From the IMG/VR virus record IMGVR_UViG_3300050014_000916, positions 1-64,000 of that record: 64,000 nucleotides of DNA. One strand, given 5' to 3'. The notes below the pieces were generated by a model. The model searched no databases, had not been told where the DNA came from, and was given only the letters and a program-made list of their open reading frames with translations. Below, piece after piece: positions 45,987 through 55,124 of this stretch (positions within the stretch are counted from its first letter, which is position 1; every line of letters begins with the position of its first letter). The position numbers and the translations under genes were made by a program. Source of the stretch: a virus.

Positions 45987-48900
45987 TTATTGAATTTCAA
46001 AACCTTTATACATTGAATTATATCTTGCTTTATCTGCTGCACTTTCACTACCCACACCTCTACTAATATCACCTGCCGATAACATGCTTACGTTTGTTTC
46101 TTCAGAATCTCCACCGTCAAAGCCAATAAGTGTTGCTGGATTCATTACTCTTGGTACGGGGTATCTTAATATTTTAGTACCACTAAAGCTCGTCATCATT
46201 CTATTTGGCTCAATTGTGTGTTCTACAGATAATATAATATACGCACCATTAAATAAAGGTACGTTTTCTAATTGAAAATATTGAGTCGGCTGAATCATAA
46301 CATTACCCATACCATTAATTGTTGCCCTATATGCACGATTTTCATAAAGGTTATATAAGTTCTGACCTTTGGGTATTGGCGTAGTTCCTTTTGCGTCACC
46401 AGCCAGTCTTGCAAGAATCTGAATACTTTCGTTAGTTTCTGGATATTCCTTACTGTCAATTTTAATATCAGTGAACATTGATTGGTTTTGTTCACCAAAC
46501 CTGACTCTGAATGCTCTTACTTGCCTCCAAGGGAAACCACCATAATTTGTTTCTTGTGATTGATCTTCGGGACTTGCAGTTCCAGTATCTGGTTTTTTTG
46601 TTTGAAAATCACTTGGCATATTAGTTTCATTGCTTATGTCAGTGATACCATCGTCCTTAAAATCATTATCCATTCCAGTAGGATAACTTGAAGTTCCACC
46701 AACAAACATACATACAAATGCTGCACTGTTTGTTGGAGTACCATTAACATCAATTTTAAATGATTCTTCCCATGCCTGATCATTGTATGACATTAAGTTC
46801 TGTAATGGAAAAAATTCAAATCCATTTAATGATAATAATTGAGATAGTGCAGTAAAGACCGAAATATTTGGGTCATCAAACATCTGTACAAGTGCTTCAG
46901 CGTTTATAATCGTATCACCAATTGGATTCATTGCTCTATCTACAAATGCAAATATATCAATTAAGTTTTTACCAGAAGGATTAAAAGGATATCCTTGAAC
47001 ATTCTTGACATTTGGATTACATAACCATTTATCATTGATATTTTTAAATGAATAGTATGTCTGTGTTACAATATCTTCATCACCTTTTCTTTTCTCATTG
47101 TCAGTATCGGCTTGTTTTAAATCGGTAGCCTTTGCATCAATTTGACTCAATAACGATGTAAAAAATTTCTTAAAATATATGTCGTTAATTGTTTTATTTG
47201 AAGAACTTGCATCGTTTAAACTTTTAATTGATTTATAACCCTTTTGTTCGGTGACTGGTTTAGTGAATGTTATTTCGCTAAAATTAATAATTTTTGAACC
47301 AGTAAGCATTGGCAATAATACGTTTGCAAAACTTTCTCCTGTGTTATCATCATTATTTGGATATAAAAGGGATTTATATGCAGCAGCTTTTGCTTTTATA
47401 TATGCATCATCGCTGTTGTATTGTCCACGAGTACCTACTTTGTCCTGTACTTGAGTGTATGTTGACTGTAAAGCTGATCTAATTTTAAGATATTGATCAT
47501 TAAATGTGTTAAATGCTGATTTAAATTCGGCTTTATCGTTAGCTGATAATACATTTTCAATATCTCCAATATCCGCAAATATAAAAAGTCCCGAACTTTC
47601 CAGATTCTTTCCAGAGCCGTTTGTGAAGAAATTTTTTAATTGGGTAGCTATTCCGTTAGTTTTTGCATCAATTAACGAACCCATGTATGCGGGTAGATAT
47701 GATGGAACTTCAATTGCTGCAGGAATATTAAATAATAATCCATTTAAATTTTTTGGATATTTATTGAATGGACTTGCAGTATATCCAAAGTTTGATAATA
47801 ATATTATTGCACCCAATGGTGTGCTTTGATTAATAATGTCGGCATAAATTTCATTATCATGTTTTGAAAGTACATCAATCCAAACAGTAGGTACGCTTGC
47901 AAATGAACTACTACTTAATCTGCTGGCATTTGATGCAATTGAGCCATTAAATCCATTGTTGCTTAAGAAATATGAATTACCAGTCACTGCCAGTTGGTCA
48001 ATTGTATTAATTCTATTAAGATTTCTACCACTACTATTTATTGTAACTTTAGCATTTAAAACATCGTCAGCATTAAATACCTTAATTACCTCTGGTGTTA
48101 CAAATCTTGTAATTAAACTCGTACCATTATATTTGGTCTGTACATCCAGTAGTTTTAATGTTGCGTCTGCTTCCATAGTGTCTTCAATGTACGGTACGTT
48201 TTCGGTTGTAAATTGAAACGAACTCTGTGGAATTGCATTGAAATTATTTTTAAAGAATCCTCTCCTTGTAGTTTCTTGAAATTTATCAATTGGGTCTTCT
48301 GAACCTTGTTGTGGGGTTCTAATATTTATTGTTTTACTTGGCGATAACACCATACCTTTATATTGAGTAAATTCTTTATCAACGTAAACGTTATCACTTG
48401 TAGTTATCGGTATAGATTCTTTTGTTGGTGTGCCTGTACTTGGATTTATTTCAGGAAAATCATAAAAGTCGCCATTAAGAGCAGTATTTTCAGATAAATA
48501 TTTATAAAAAGCATCGGCAGTATTATGATCTTGTGCAAATTGTCTTAAATTTTGACCATATTTTGAATCAAATATTGATGCGGTTAGATTATATGCTTCT
48601 GCTTCAGCATATAAATTAGCATATGCAGCACTTATTTTGCCACCCTTATAAAAATTTGTTGGTAATGAGCTTTGTGTCAAAATATAAAACCTATTTAATA
48701 CAATTTTAAGTACTTGATCTATTCTGTTGTCAGAACTTATATTAATTGGTTGACCGTTTACTCCACCACCAGTACTGGTGTCAACACCAATATATGGACT
48801 CTGTAAGTCTGTAGTTCCAAGTGTTGAATCAACTGGTGATATTGGTATCCATTTATTTACACCATTTTCATTTTGATTGGCTCTCATGTTGCTGAGTTCA

Positions 48901-50714
48901 GTATAGTTTTGTTGGCTATTAAAACTATCAATAAAATCTTCCACTAATGAAATTTCTGGAAAAGGACGTGGTAATTTTCTGCTTAATTCAATTGGTGCTA
49001 TTCTTACCTGTCTATAACCACCAGCAACTGGCTGTTGATTTTTTATTATTAATGGAAATGCAAATATTTTATTATTGCTAACAGTAATACCATCACTACC
49101 GCTACCAGTATCTTTATAGCTACCATCATTAATTATTAATCTTTTATAATCATCAATATTATGATGCCTGTTTTCCGCTTCGTCAGATGTATCTTTTATT
49201 TTTTTAAAAAACTTATCGACATCATCTAATATAATTTTAAAAATATTATATATTGATGGTCTGAGTCCAAGATTATCAAGTATTTTCTGATTGATCTTAG
49301 TGTTAATTGATTTACTAAGAGTAACTTTTTGTTTTGTTAAATCTGCTTTATTTTTATATAGCTTATTATAATAATCAGTAACGTCAATTCCAACATATTT
49401 GGTCGTGCTACTGGTGCTTGCAGCATTATTTGCAATATTATAGTTATTATCAAATACCTGTGGGTCTGAAATATCTGTAGTTAATACACTAATTCCATTA
49501 TCGCTGGCTTTTTGAATAAGACTTGCCTTGAATGCTAATAATTGGCTACCCAATTCATTTATTAATGCTGCATTGGTTGTAGGCAGTGCTGGACTAATGT
49601 TCTGACCAACGATATATGAAATAAATAATCTTTTATTTGTATTTGCTTGTACTCCGCTTACTGCATTAAACTGAATTGCACTATCATATCCCAATAAAGT
49701 GCTTATTGGTGTTATGATTGCCTTTGCGTTATCGGCAGTTGGTTGATTACCTTTAAAGTTATAGTATGGCAGTGATGCAATTTGTTGCGATGTTGATGGT
49801 ACTGTTTGCTGTTGTGCTGGTGCTACATCTTTAATTAACATATATGGTTGAGACTGTGCATTTGATAATTGACTATTAAAGCTGTCCAGTACTGTTATTG
49901 CATTATTGTTGTTGGCAATTTTAACAATTACAGCATCATATTCTTTTGTTTCTGTAGAATTCTTAATATCATCTGAAATTGCAGTATATAAATTCTTCAA
50001 TTTCATTATTAATTCATATGTGTTGGTTGGTGCGGTATGTGCATCAGGATTAAGCGATATTTGTGCTGGTGGCATAAGCGGAAAATTAATAACATACCTT
50101 AATAATACATCGGTGAGTGGTGCAAATGTTACTGCCACAAATTGTGCGTCAATTATGAAGTTACCGTTTTCTGCTTTAAATTCGGTTGTATATTTAACAA
50201 GGTGTAATTGATATGATAATGATTTGCCATAATATCCTTTTAATGTAAGATAAAAAATTGGCGGTGGAAAATCAAATAATATTCTATAAGGTGAGTTTGC
50301 ACGATTAAAGAAAGCCAAACCTCTTATATCAACAAATTGAATATTGATTTGTGGTACAAATGAAGAATTGAGCACTACCTTGATACCACTCATACCAAAA
50401 CCTTCATATTGAATATTATTACCATTACTACCATCATAATAATTTGTGGTAAAATTTAAGAAATTTGGATTTTTATTATTTTCATCACCTTCAGTTTGAT
50501 TTATTCCCATGAAATTAACCCTTGTAGTGCTTTCTAAGCCAGTTGCTTGGATACCATATTTTGCACTACCTTCTGTTGTAACCAATACACTTCTGCCTTT
50601 TCTTACACCATACAACTCTGCGAAAATGAACATATCTTCATATTTAGGTATGCCATTGACAATTGTAGTATTGATGTTTACATCAAGTGGGTCAATAAGT
50701 TTCACATTACTCAT
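45987..50714 (-). CDS. Very large virion protein, probable baseplate hub/tail component
   Basis: 1575 residues, Asn/Ser/Thr-rich. The N-terminal 200 residues contain YGVRKGRSVLV and PPPIFYLTLKGYYGKSLSYQ, beta-rich and likely a tail-tube-like fold. A long helical and low-complexity middle follows. The C-terminal 250 residues (FRVRFGEQNQSMFTDIKI, MIQPTQYFQLENVPLFNGAYIILSVEHTIEPNRMMTSFSG) resemble a baseplate hub domain. Transcribed with the lytic transglycosylase gene, opposite to the surrounding head genes. The hub assignment is from context and fold impression. Confidence 0.55.
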   Translation of the reverse strand: MSNVKLIDPLDVNINTTIVNGIPKYEDMFIFAELYGVRKGRSVLVTTEGSAKYGIQATGLESTTRVNFMGINQTEGDENNKNPNFLNFTTNYYDGSNGNNIQYEGFGMSGIKVVLNSSFVPQINIQFVDIRGLAFFNRANSPYRILFDFPPPIFYLTLKGYYGKSLSYQLHLVKYTTEFKAENGNFIIDAQFVAVTFAPLTDVLLRYVINFPLMPPAQISLNPDAHTAPTNTYELIMKLKNLYTAISDDIKNSTETKEYDAVIVKIANNNNAITVLDSFNSQLSNAQSQPYMLIKDVAPAQQQTVPSTSQQIASLPYYNFKGNQPTADNAKAIITPISTLLGYDSAIQFNAVSGVQANTNKRLFISYIVGQNISPALPTTNAALINELGSQLLAFKASLIQKASDNGISVLTTDISDPQVFDNNYNIANNAASTSSTTKYVGIDVTDYYNKLYKNKADLTKQKVTLSKSINTKINQKILDNLGLRPSIYNIFKIILDDVDKFFKKIKDTSDEAENRHHNIDDYKRLIINDGSYKDTGSGSDGITVSNNKIFAFPLIIKNQQPVAGGYRQVRIAPIELSRKLPRPFPEISLVEDFIDSFNSQQNYTELSNMRANQNENGVNKWIPISPVDSTLGTTDLQSPYIGVDTSTGGGVNGQPINISSDNRIDQVLKIVLNRFYILTQSSLPTNFYKGGKISAAYANLYAEAEAYNLTASIFDSKYGQNLRQFAQDHNTADAFYKYLSENTALNGDFYDFPEINPSTGTPTKESIPITTSDNVYVDKEFTQYKGMVLSPSKTINIRTPQQGSEDPIDKFQETTRRGFFKNNFNAIPQSSFQFTTENVPYIEDTMEADATLKLLDVQTKYNGTSLITRFVTPEVIKVFNADDVLNAKVTINSSGRNLNRINTIDQLAVTGNSYFLSNNGFNGSIASNASRLSSSSFASVPTVWIDVLSKHDNEIYADIINQSTPLGAIILLSNFGYTASPFNKYPKNLNGLLFNIPAAIEVPSYLPAYMGSLIDAKTNGIATQLKNFFTNGSGKNLESSGLFIFADIGDIENVLSANDKAEFKSAFNTFNDQYLKIRSALQSTYTQVQDKVGTRGQYNSDDAYIKAKAAAYKSLLYPNNDDNTGESFANVLLPMLTGSKIINFSEITFTKPVTEQKGYKSIKSLNDASSSNKTINDIYFKKFFTSLLSQIDAKATDLKQADTDNEKRKGDEDIVTQTYYSFKNINDKWLCNPNVKNVQGYPFNPSGKNLIDIFAFVDRAMNPIGDTIINAEALVQMFDDPNISVFTALSQLLSLNGFEFFPLQNLMSYNDQAWEESFKIDVNGTPTNSAAFVCMFVGGTSSYPTGMDNDFKDDGITDISNETNMPSDFQTKKPDTGTASPEDQSQETNYGGFPWRQVRAFRVRFGEQNQSMFTDIKIDSKEYPETNESIQILARLAGDAKGTTPIPKGQNLYNLYENRAYRATINGMGNVMIQPTQYFQLENVPLFNGAYIILSVEHTIEPNRMMTSFSGTKILRYPVPRVMNPATLIGFDGGDSEETNVSMLSAGDISRGVGSESAADKARYNSMYKGFEIQ

Positions 50715-50729
50715 TTTTCTGATTTTTAA

Positions 50730-50738
50730 TATAAATAC
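50730..50738 (-). promoter_or_regulatory. GTATTTATA motif before the giant virion protein gene
   Basis: Perfect copy, 15 nt before the start at 50714. Confidence 0.6.
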
Positions 50739-50786
50739 GGAGTTATAAAAAATCTACTATTGTATTTGCCGATTGAGTTATTCGGA

Positions 50787-50795
50787 CTATTTATT
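50787..50795 (+). promoter_or_regulatory. CTATTTATT motif before the gene at 50817
   Basis: 7/9 match, 21 nt before the ATG; it lies inside the longer frame that begins at 50760 and so argues against it. Confidence 0.4.
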
Positions 50796-50816
50796 ATAAA
50801 GTATAATTTTATATAT

Positions 50817-51233
50817 ATGATATTCGCAATAATAGGTCAAAGTAGTGCAACAGTAGGTCATCAGTACGTTATCATGGGAATGATCGCAATCACTATCGCA
50901 ATTCTTTCCACGACCATTATTACTGCAATGAAAGCACTCAAGAAAAAGGGTATTGAAATGAAACTCATGCAACAGCAACATATTGCAAAAATTGACATGA
51001 TAAGAAAAGAACAATCAGACGTATTGGAAAAAATCAGACTGGAAATGTTAAAACGTGAAGAAGAAAGAACACGTCAATGGATGGAAAGCGAAAAAGAAGC
51101 GTTACATCTATTGAATGGTGTTTCTATTATTTTGGATTTGAGCGACAAACTTAGTAGAGTTGAGGGAGAAAAACTCATGAAAAAACTTGAAGAGCTTCAA
51201 ACTCAAATTAAAAACATAACATCGAAAGACTAA
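50817..51233 (+). CDS. Membrane-anchored coiled-coil protein
   Basis: 138 residues from the ATG at 50817. One N-terminal transmembrane helix (YVIMGMIAITIAILSTTIITAM, residues about 17-38) and a long charged coiled coil (IRKEQSDVLEKIRLEMLKREEERTRQW). This topology is seen in Rz-like spanins and in membrane regulators; no Rz partner is evident. Confidence 0.6.
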   Translation: MIFAIIGQSSATVGHQYVIMGMIAITIAILSTTIITAMKALKKKGIEMKLMQQQHIAKIDMIRKEQSDVLEKIRLEMLKREEERTRQWMESEKEALHLLNGVSIILDLSDKLSRVEGEKLMKKLEELQTQIKNITSKD

Positions 51234-51245
51234 TTTTAATTAAAA

Positions 51246-51407
51246 ATGACAAAAATTGAGAAGCTCAAGGAACTAAATGTGCAGCTTAGTACAATAGTAA
51301 AAGAATTGGAAATGCGCATTTTTATCGAAAACGTTGATGATGTTAGAGATAGGAAAAAGTTTGAAGAGAGTCCCAGAGTTCATGCTGAACTAAATCAACA
51401 ACTATAA
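51246..51407 (+). CDS. 53-residue helical protein
   Basis: MTKIEKLKELNVQLSTIVKE start; charged and helical throughout. 12 nt after the membrane coiled-coil gene and probably co-transcribed with it. Function unknown. Confidence 0.6.
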   Translation: MTKIEKLKELNVQLSTIVKELEMRIFIENVDDVRDRKKFEESPRVHAELNQQL

Positions 51408-51416
51408 CTATTTATA
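51408..51416 (+). promoter_or_regulatory. CTATTTATA motif before the prohead protease gene
   Basis: 8/9 match, 16 nt before the start at 51433. Confidence 0.5.
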
Positions 51417-51432
51417 TACAAAGATATTTAAC

Positions 51433-53337
51433 ATGAGTAAGATTTTACAAGCAGGGCAGACAGGATTTGGTATTTTGATCGAACATGATGCTGGATTTAT
51501 TAGTGCTGATCTCAATCCACAATTTTTAACTGAAGCATTTGTAATTAAGCCAAATGAACCTGTATTAATAACATGTATATTACAGAAATGGGGTGTTAAA
51601 AACAAAAACGGCAGGATATATCCTAAAGCGGTTTTAGTACCACAGGTCAATTTATATCAAGATTTAATTAATACTAATAGTGCAGTTTCTGAAGCCGACC
51701 ATCCCGACTGCGTCCAAGCATCTAATTCAGAGATACTTACAAAAGATGGTTGGAAATTAATTAAAAATATTTCAGAGGATGAAGAAATATTAACATTGAA
51801 TAATTTAACTAACCAAATTGAAATTCAGAGAATTGAAAAGAAAATATATTTACCATATAAAGGTAAAATGTATAAATTTTCTGGTCAAAATATTGATATG
51901 ACAGTCACTGCTAATCATAGATTTTTACTTGAAAATTCAAAGGGTGAAAGAAATTATTTTTTTGCTGAAGATATTTTTAATAATAAAAAAAATGTTTTTT
52001 CTTCTGGTCATTATAAGTTATTAAAAACAGGCGAATGGACGGGTCAATATAATGAATATTATACATTAAATGGTGTTAACAGAAATTCATTAAGTTTCAA
52101 TATGAAACATGATTTAATTGAAAAATATACACAACCAATTGATGTTAAGTCTGAAGATTGGTTTGCATTTATGGGTATTTATTTAGCTGAAGGACATTGT
52201 GGTGGTACAAAGTCTAATCAATATAAATTGAAGGGATATGATGTTGTTATAACACAGAAAAATGAAGAAAAAAAGAAAATTATTGTAGAATTATTAAATA
52301 AATTACCGTTTAAATATTGGATTGATGAGCATGATAATGGAAAATGTCAATATCATATAGCTGATGCAAGATTATACAATTATTTATTTCCATTAGGACA
52401 TTCACATAATAAATTTATTCCAGTTGAATTAAAACAAGCATCATCAGATTTATTGAAAATATTTTTTAATTGGTTTCAGATTGGTGATGGAAGATCAGTT
52501 AAATCAAAGTACGAAAATTGGTCAAATAAAGAATCGGTTTTTTCAACATCAAAACAATTGATTGACGATTTGCATGAAATTCTAATTAAAATTGATGGAA
52601 ACGGTAACATTACTACTTATCAACCTAAAGATAGATATTTAGTTGATCATTCGGTATTGAAAAGAGAGGTTATTTTATCTGATGGAACAGTTGAATATAT
52701 CAATGAAGATATAAAAGAAAAAAGATTAGTTAAGGCTGAAAATAGTCATCTTCAATATAATTTAAATATATCAAAACGAAAAAATATTTGGCTTGATAAA
52801 AGAAGTATAACAATAAATAAAATTGATTTTGATGAAGAAATTGCTTGTGTTAGGGTAGCCAATAGCAATTTCATGATTAGAGTAAATGGTAAATCACATT
52901 GGACTGGAAACTCTTCTATTATTTCTTTACAAAATCTCTCACATATGATAACAAAAATGTGGTGGGGAACTGGTGATAAAGAAAATGTTTTATATGGTCA
53001 ATTAAAAATTATTGTAACTCGTGGATATATTAATTATGGCGTATGTTCAGTTATTGGTGATAAGATTGTTCTGTATCTTGAAAATAAAATAAGATTAGGT
53101 ATTTCCAGCCGTGGAGTTGGTACACTTAAAGAAATTAATGGTGAAAATCTCGTACAAGGAGACTTCGAACTAATTGGTTTTGACTTAGTTGCATCACCAA
53201 GTACCCCGGGCGCATTTCTTATGCCAGAAAAACAAGGCGATAAATCTGTTGGCGAGAATTATGTGCAGAAAAACGGTATATATCTTAAGGAAGACGAACA
53301 AAAAATAGTAACTGCTGTTAATAAGTTCTTATTGTAA
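51433..53337 (+). CDS. Prohead protease (gp21-like) containing an intein
   Basis: Cleaves scaffold and capsid proteins during head maturation. Extein residues 1-92 and 494-634 join to about 233 residues, normal for T4-type prohead proteases: WGVKNKNGRIYPKAV, the catalytic-His segment SEADHPD, then SSIISLQNLSH, the serine in ISSRGVGTL, and FELIGFDLVASPSTPGAF. The intein splits the gene immediately after the catalytic His segment, so no active protease can form before splicing. Scaffold and capsid genes follow directly. Confidence 0.92.
   Translation: MSKILQAGQTGFGILIEHDAGFISADLNPQFLTEAFVIKPNEPVLITCILQKWGVKNKNGRIYPKAVLVPQVNLYQDLINTNSAVSEADHPDCVQASNSEILTKDGWKLIKNISEDEEILTLNNLTNQIEIQRIEKKIYLPYKGKMYKFSGQNIDMTVTANHRFLLENSKGERNYFFAEDIFNNKKNVFSSGHYKLLKTGEWTGQYNEYYTLNGVNRNSLSFNMKHDLIEKYTQPIDVKSEDWFAFMGIYLAEGHCGGTKSNQYKLKGYDVVITQKNEEKKKIIVELLNKLPFKYWIDEHDNGKCQYHIADARLYNYLFPLGHSHNKFIPVELKQASSDLLKIFFNWFQIGDGRSVKSKYENWSNKESVFSTSKQLIDDLHEILIKIDGNGNITTYQPKDRYLVDHSVLKREVILSDGTVEYINEDIKEKRLVKAENSHLQYNLNISKRKNIWLDKRSITINKIDFDEEIACVRVANSNFMIRVNGKSHWTGNSSIISLQNLSHMITKMWWGTGDKENVLYGQLKIIVTRGYINYGVCSVIGDKIVLYLENKIRLGISSRGVGTLKEINGENLVQGDFELIGFDLVASPSTPGAFLMPEKQGDKSVGENYVQKNGIYLKEDEQKIVTAVNKFLL
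51709..52911 (+). other. Intein with LAGLIDADG endonuclease in the prohead protease gene
   Basis: 401 residues from Cys93 (CVQASNSEILTKDGWKLIKN) to Asn493 (VNGKSHWTGN), followed by Ser. Block B is TVTANHRFLLEN. Endonuclease motifs: FMGIYLAEGH and FFNWFQIGDG. The residue before the final Asn is Gly instead of the usual His, which may slow Asn cyclisation. Confidence 0.9.
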
Positions 53338-53434
53338 TGGAATTTATAAGCGCATAAGATAGTTATAATTTTTCTTAAAAACAAGAAAATTAAGGTTGTT
53401 TTTATAAAAAAAAATGCTTTTTGGTAAAAATAAC

Positions 53435-53443
53435 GTATTTATA
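53435..53443 (+). promoter_or_regulatory. GTATTTATA motif before the scaffold gene
   Basis: Perfect copy 37 nt before the ATG at 53481; it lies within the alternative TTG-started frame from 53421. Confidence 0.55.
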
Positions 53444-53480
53444 TAAAAATTATAGTATTAGTAAGGACATTTTTAATAAC

Positions 53481-55100
53481 ATGGAAAACGAAAAAAAATC
53501 GATAGTAAAGGAAGCGTTAGTTGATTTTAAAAATATTCAACAAGCTGCGGATGCTAATGCTAAGAAAAGATTGGCTGCAGAATTCCCAAAAGAATTCGGC
53601 AATATTTTGAAAGAAGAATTAAATAAAAATAAACCAGCGAAAGAATCCTATAAAAAACTGGATGAAGCTGAATCAAATAAAGAAACTGATATGAAAAATT
53701 TAACAAATGAGACCCCAAAGGTTGTTAAGGAAGCTGCAGGTAAAGGTTTACCATTTAATACAAAAGCAAAAGGTGTACAAAAAGTAGCAGAAGATGTAAA
53801 AATTACTGATACTGTAGGTAAAGGTGAACCTTTTGATGAAAAAGCAAAAGGCGTACAGAAAATTGCTGAAGAACGTGAAAAAGATTTCATGGGCGATGTA
53901 GAAGGCGAAACACCAAACCAAGGTAAAGGTGAAGCTGAAAAAGGTAAAATATTTAACGAAAAGCTCAAAGGTCCGACCTCTGGCAAACCAATTGCTAATA
54001 CAAAAAAAGACGTATCAGAGAATTATGATTTAACAGAACTTGATATGAGTGGTGTAGGTACAGCATTAGAAGGTGCAGACAACATGGATGAAGTTCTTTC
54101 ACTGGAACAAATTGAAGAAGAAATTAACGCTATGGAAACAGCAAATGAAGAACTTGCTGGCGGTGGAACACCATCAGTAGGAAGTCCATATGAAGGACTT
54201 GTTGAAATGCGTGATAAACTTGATGGTATGATTAAAGGCATGGGTAGCATGGGTGAGCAGAAAAACAACGGTGGCAAAGGTGCAAACGTAGTTATGGCTG
54301 GCGGTCCTAACCAAGCTAAAATTGATGAACTTGATGTTTATGAACAAAAAAATAATGGTGGACAAGGTGCTAACAAAGTAAATGCTGGCGGTCCTACCCA
54401 ACCTATGATTGATGAAGTAGGTAGTGAAGACGAAATCACTCCTGAAATGATTGATCAAGTATTAGGTCAAAAAGAAGAAAAACCTGTTGAAGAAAGTCTT
54501 ACACAGACATTAGGAAATATGAAGAAAGTTCCTTCAACTTCAATCCCGGGTGTTGATTACAAGAGCACAGGCGCAGTTAATAAAATGCGTTCAGGTTTAC
54601 GTACAGAATCAGAGAAAAAGATTAGTGGTTTAATCGAAGTTAACAAAAAATTAGCTAAGAAATTAAACGAAACTAAAAAATATAAAGAATCCGTTACAGG
54701 ATTAGTTGAAAGTTATAAGTCCGCACTTGACAAGTATCGCAGTCAGTTAAAAGAAATGGCAGTTTTCAATACCAATTTGGCACACGTCAATAATTTATTG
54801 GTTAACGAAGAGTTGGCATTAACGCAAGAGGACAAGATTAAGATCATCGACGAATTTAAAAAAGTCGATAGTATTGTTGCTTCACAGAAGGTGTATAAAA
54901 ACTTCCTTACAGAAATGAAGGGTGGAAAGAAAACACTTACTGAAAGTATTGAGGATAAAGTATCAGCTTCTATACAGCCATCTTCAAAACAAAAACTTGA
55001 TGAAGTAGTAGAAAAAACAGCCTATACCAATGATAAACATATCATGAGAATGAGAAAAATCATGGAAACTATAGAGCATAGAGGCAAAAAAATAATTTAA
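53481..55100 (+). CDS. Prohead scaffold/core protein (gp22-like)
   Basis: 539 residues, strongly charged. Start at 53481 (MENEKKSIVKEALVDF). Two sets of internal repeats: GKG.PF..KAKGVQK(V/I)AE twice around residues 75-110, and EQKNNGG.GAN.V.AGGP twice around 255-300. The C-terminal 180 residues form a long coiled coil (KKLAKKLNETKKYKESVTGLVESYKSALDKY). Position between protease and major capsid genes is that of T4 gene 22. It would be degraded by the protease during maturation. Confidence 0.8.
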   Translation: MENEKKSIVKEALVDFKNIQQAADANAKKRLAAEFPKEFGNILKEELNKNKPAKESYKKLDEAESNKETDMKNLTNETPKVVKEAAGKGLPFNTKAKGVQKVAEDVKITDTVGKGEPFDEKAKGVQKIAEEREKDFMGDVEGETPNQGKGEAEKGKIFNEKLKGPTSGKPIANTKKDVSENYDLTELDMSGVGTALEGADNMDEVLSLEQIEEEINAMETANEELAGGGTPSVGSPYEGLVEMRDKLDGMIKGMGSMGEQKNNGGKGANVVMAGGPNQAKIDELDVYEQKNNGGQGANKVNAGGPTQPMIDEVGSEDEITPEMIDQVLGQKEEKPVEESLTQTLGNMKKVPSTSIPGVDYKSTGAVNKMRSGLRTESEKKISGLIEVNKKLAKKLNETKKYKESVTGLVESYKSALDKYRSQLKEMAVFNTNLAHVNNLLVNEELALTQEDKIKIIDEFKKVDSIVASQKVYKNFLTEMKGGKKTLTESIEDKVSASIQPSSKQKLDEVVEKTAYTNDKHIMRMRKIMETIEHRGKKII

Positions 55101-55124
55101 GAAAAAATTTAAAACCTTAATAAA

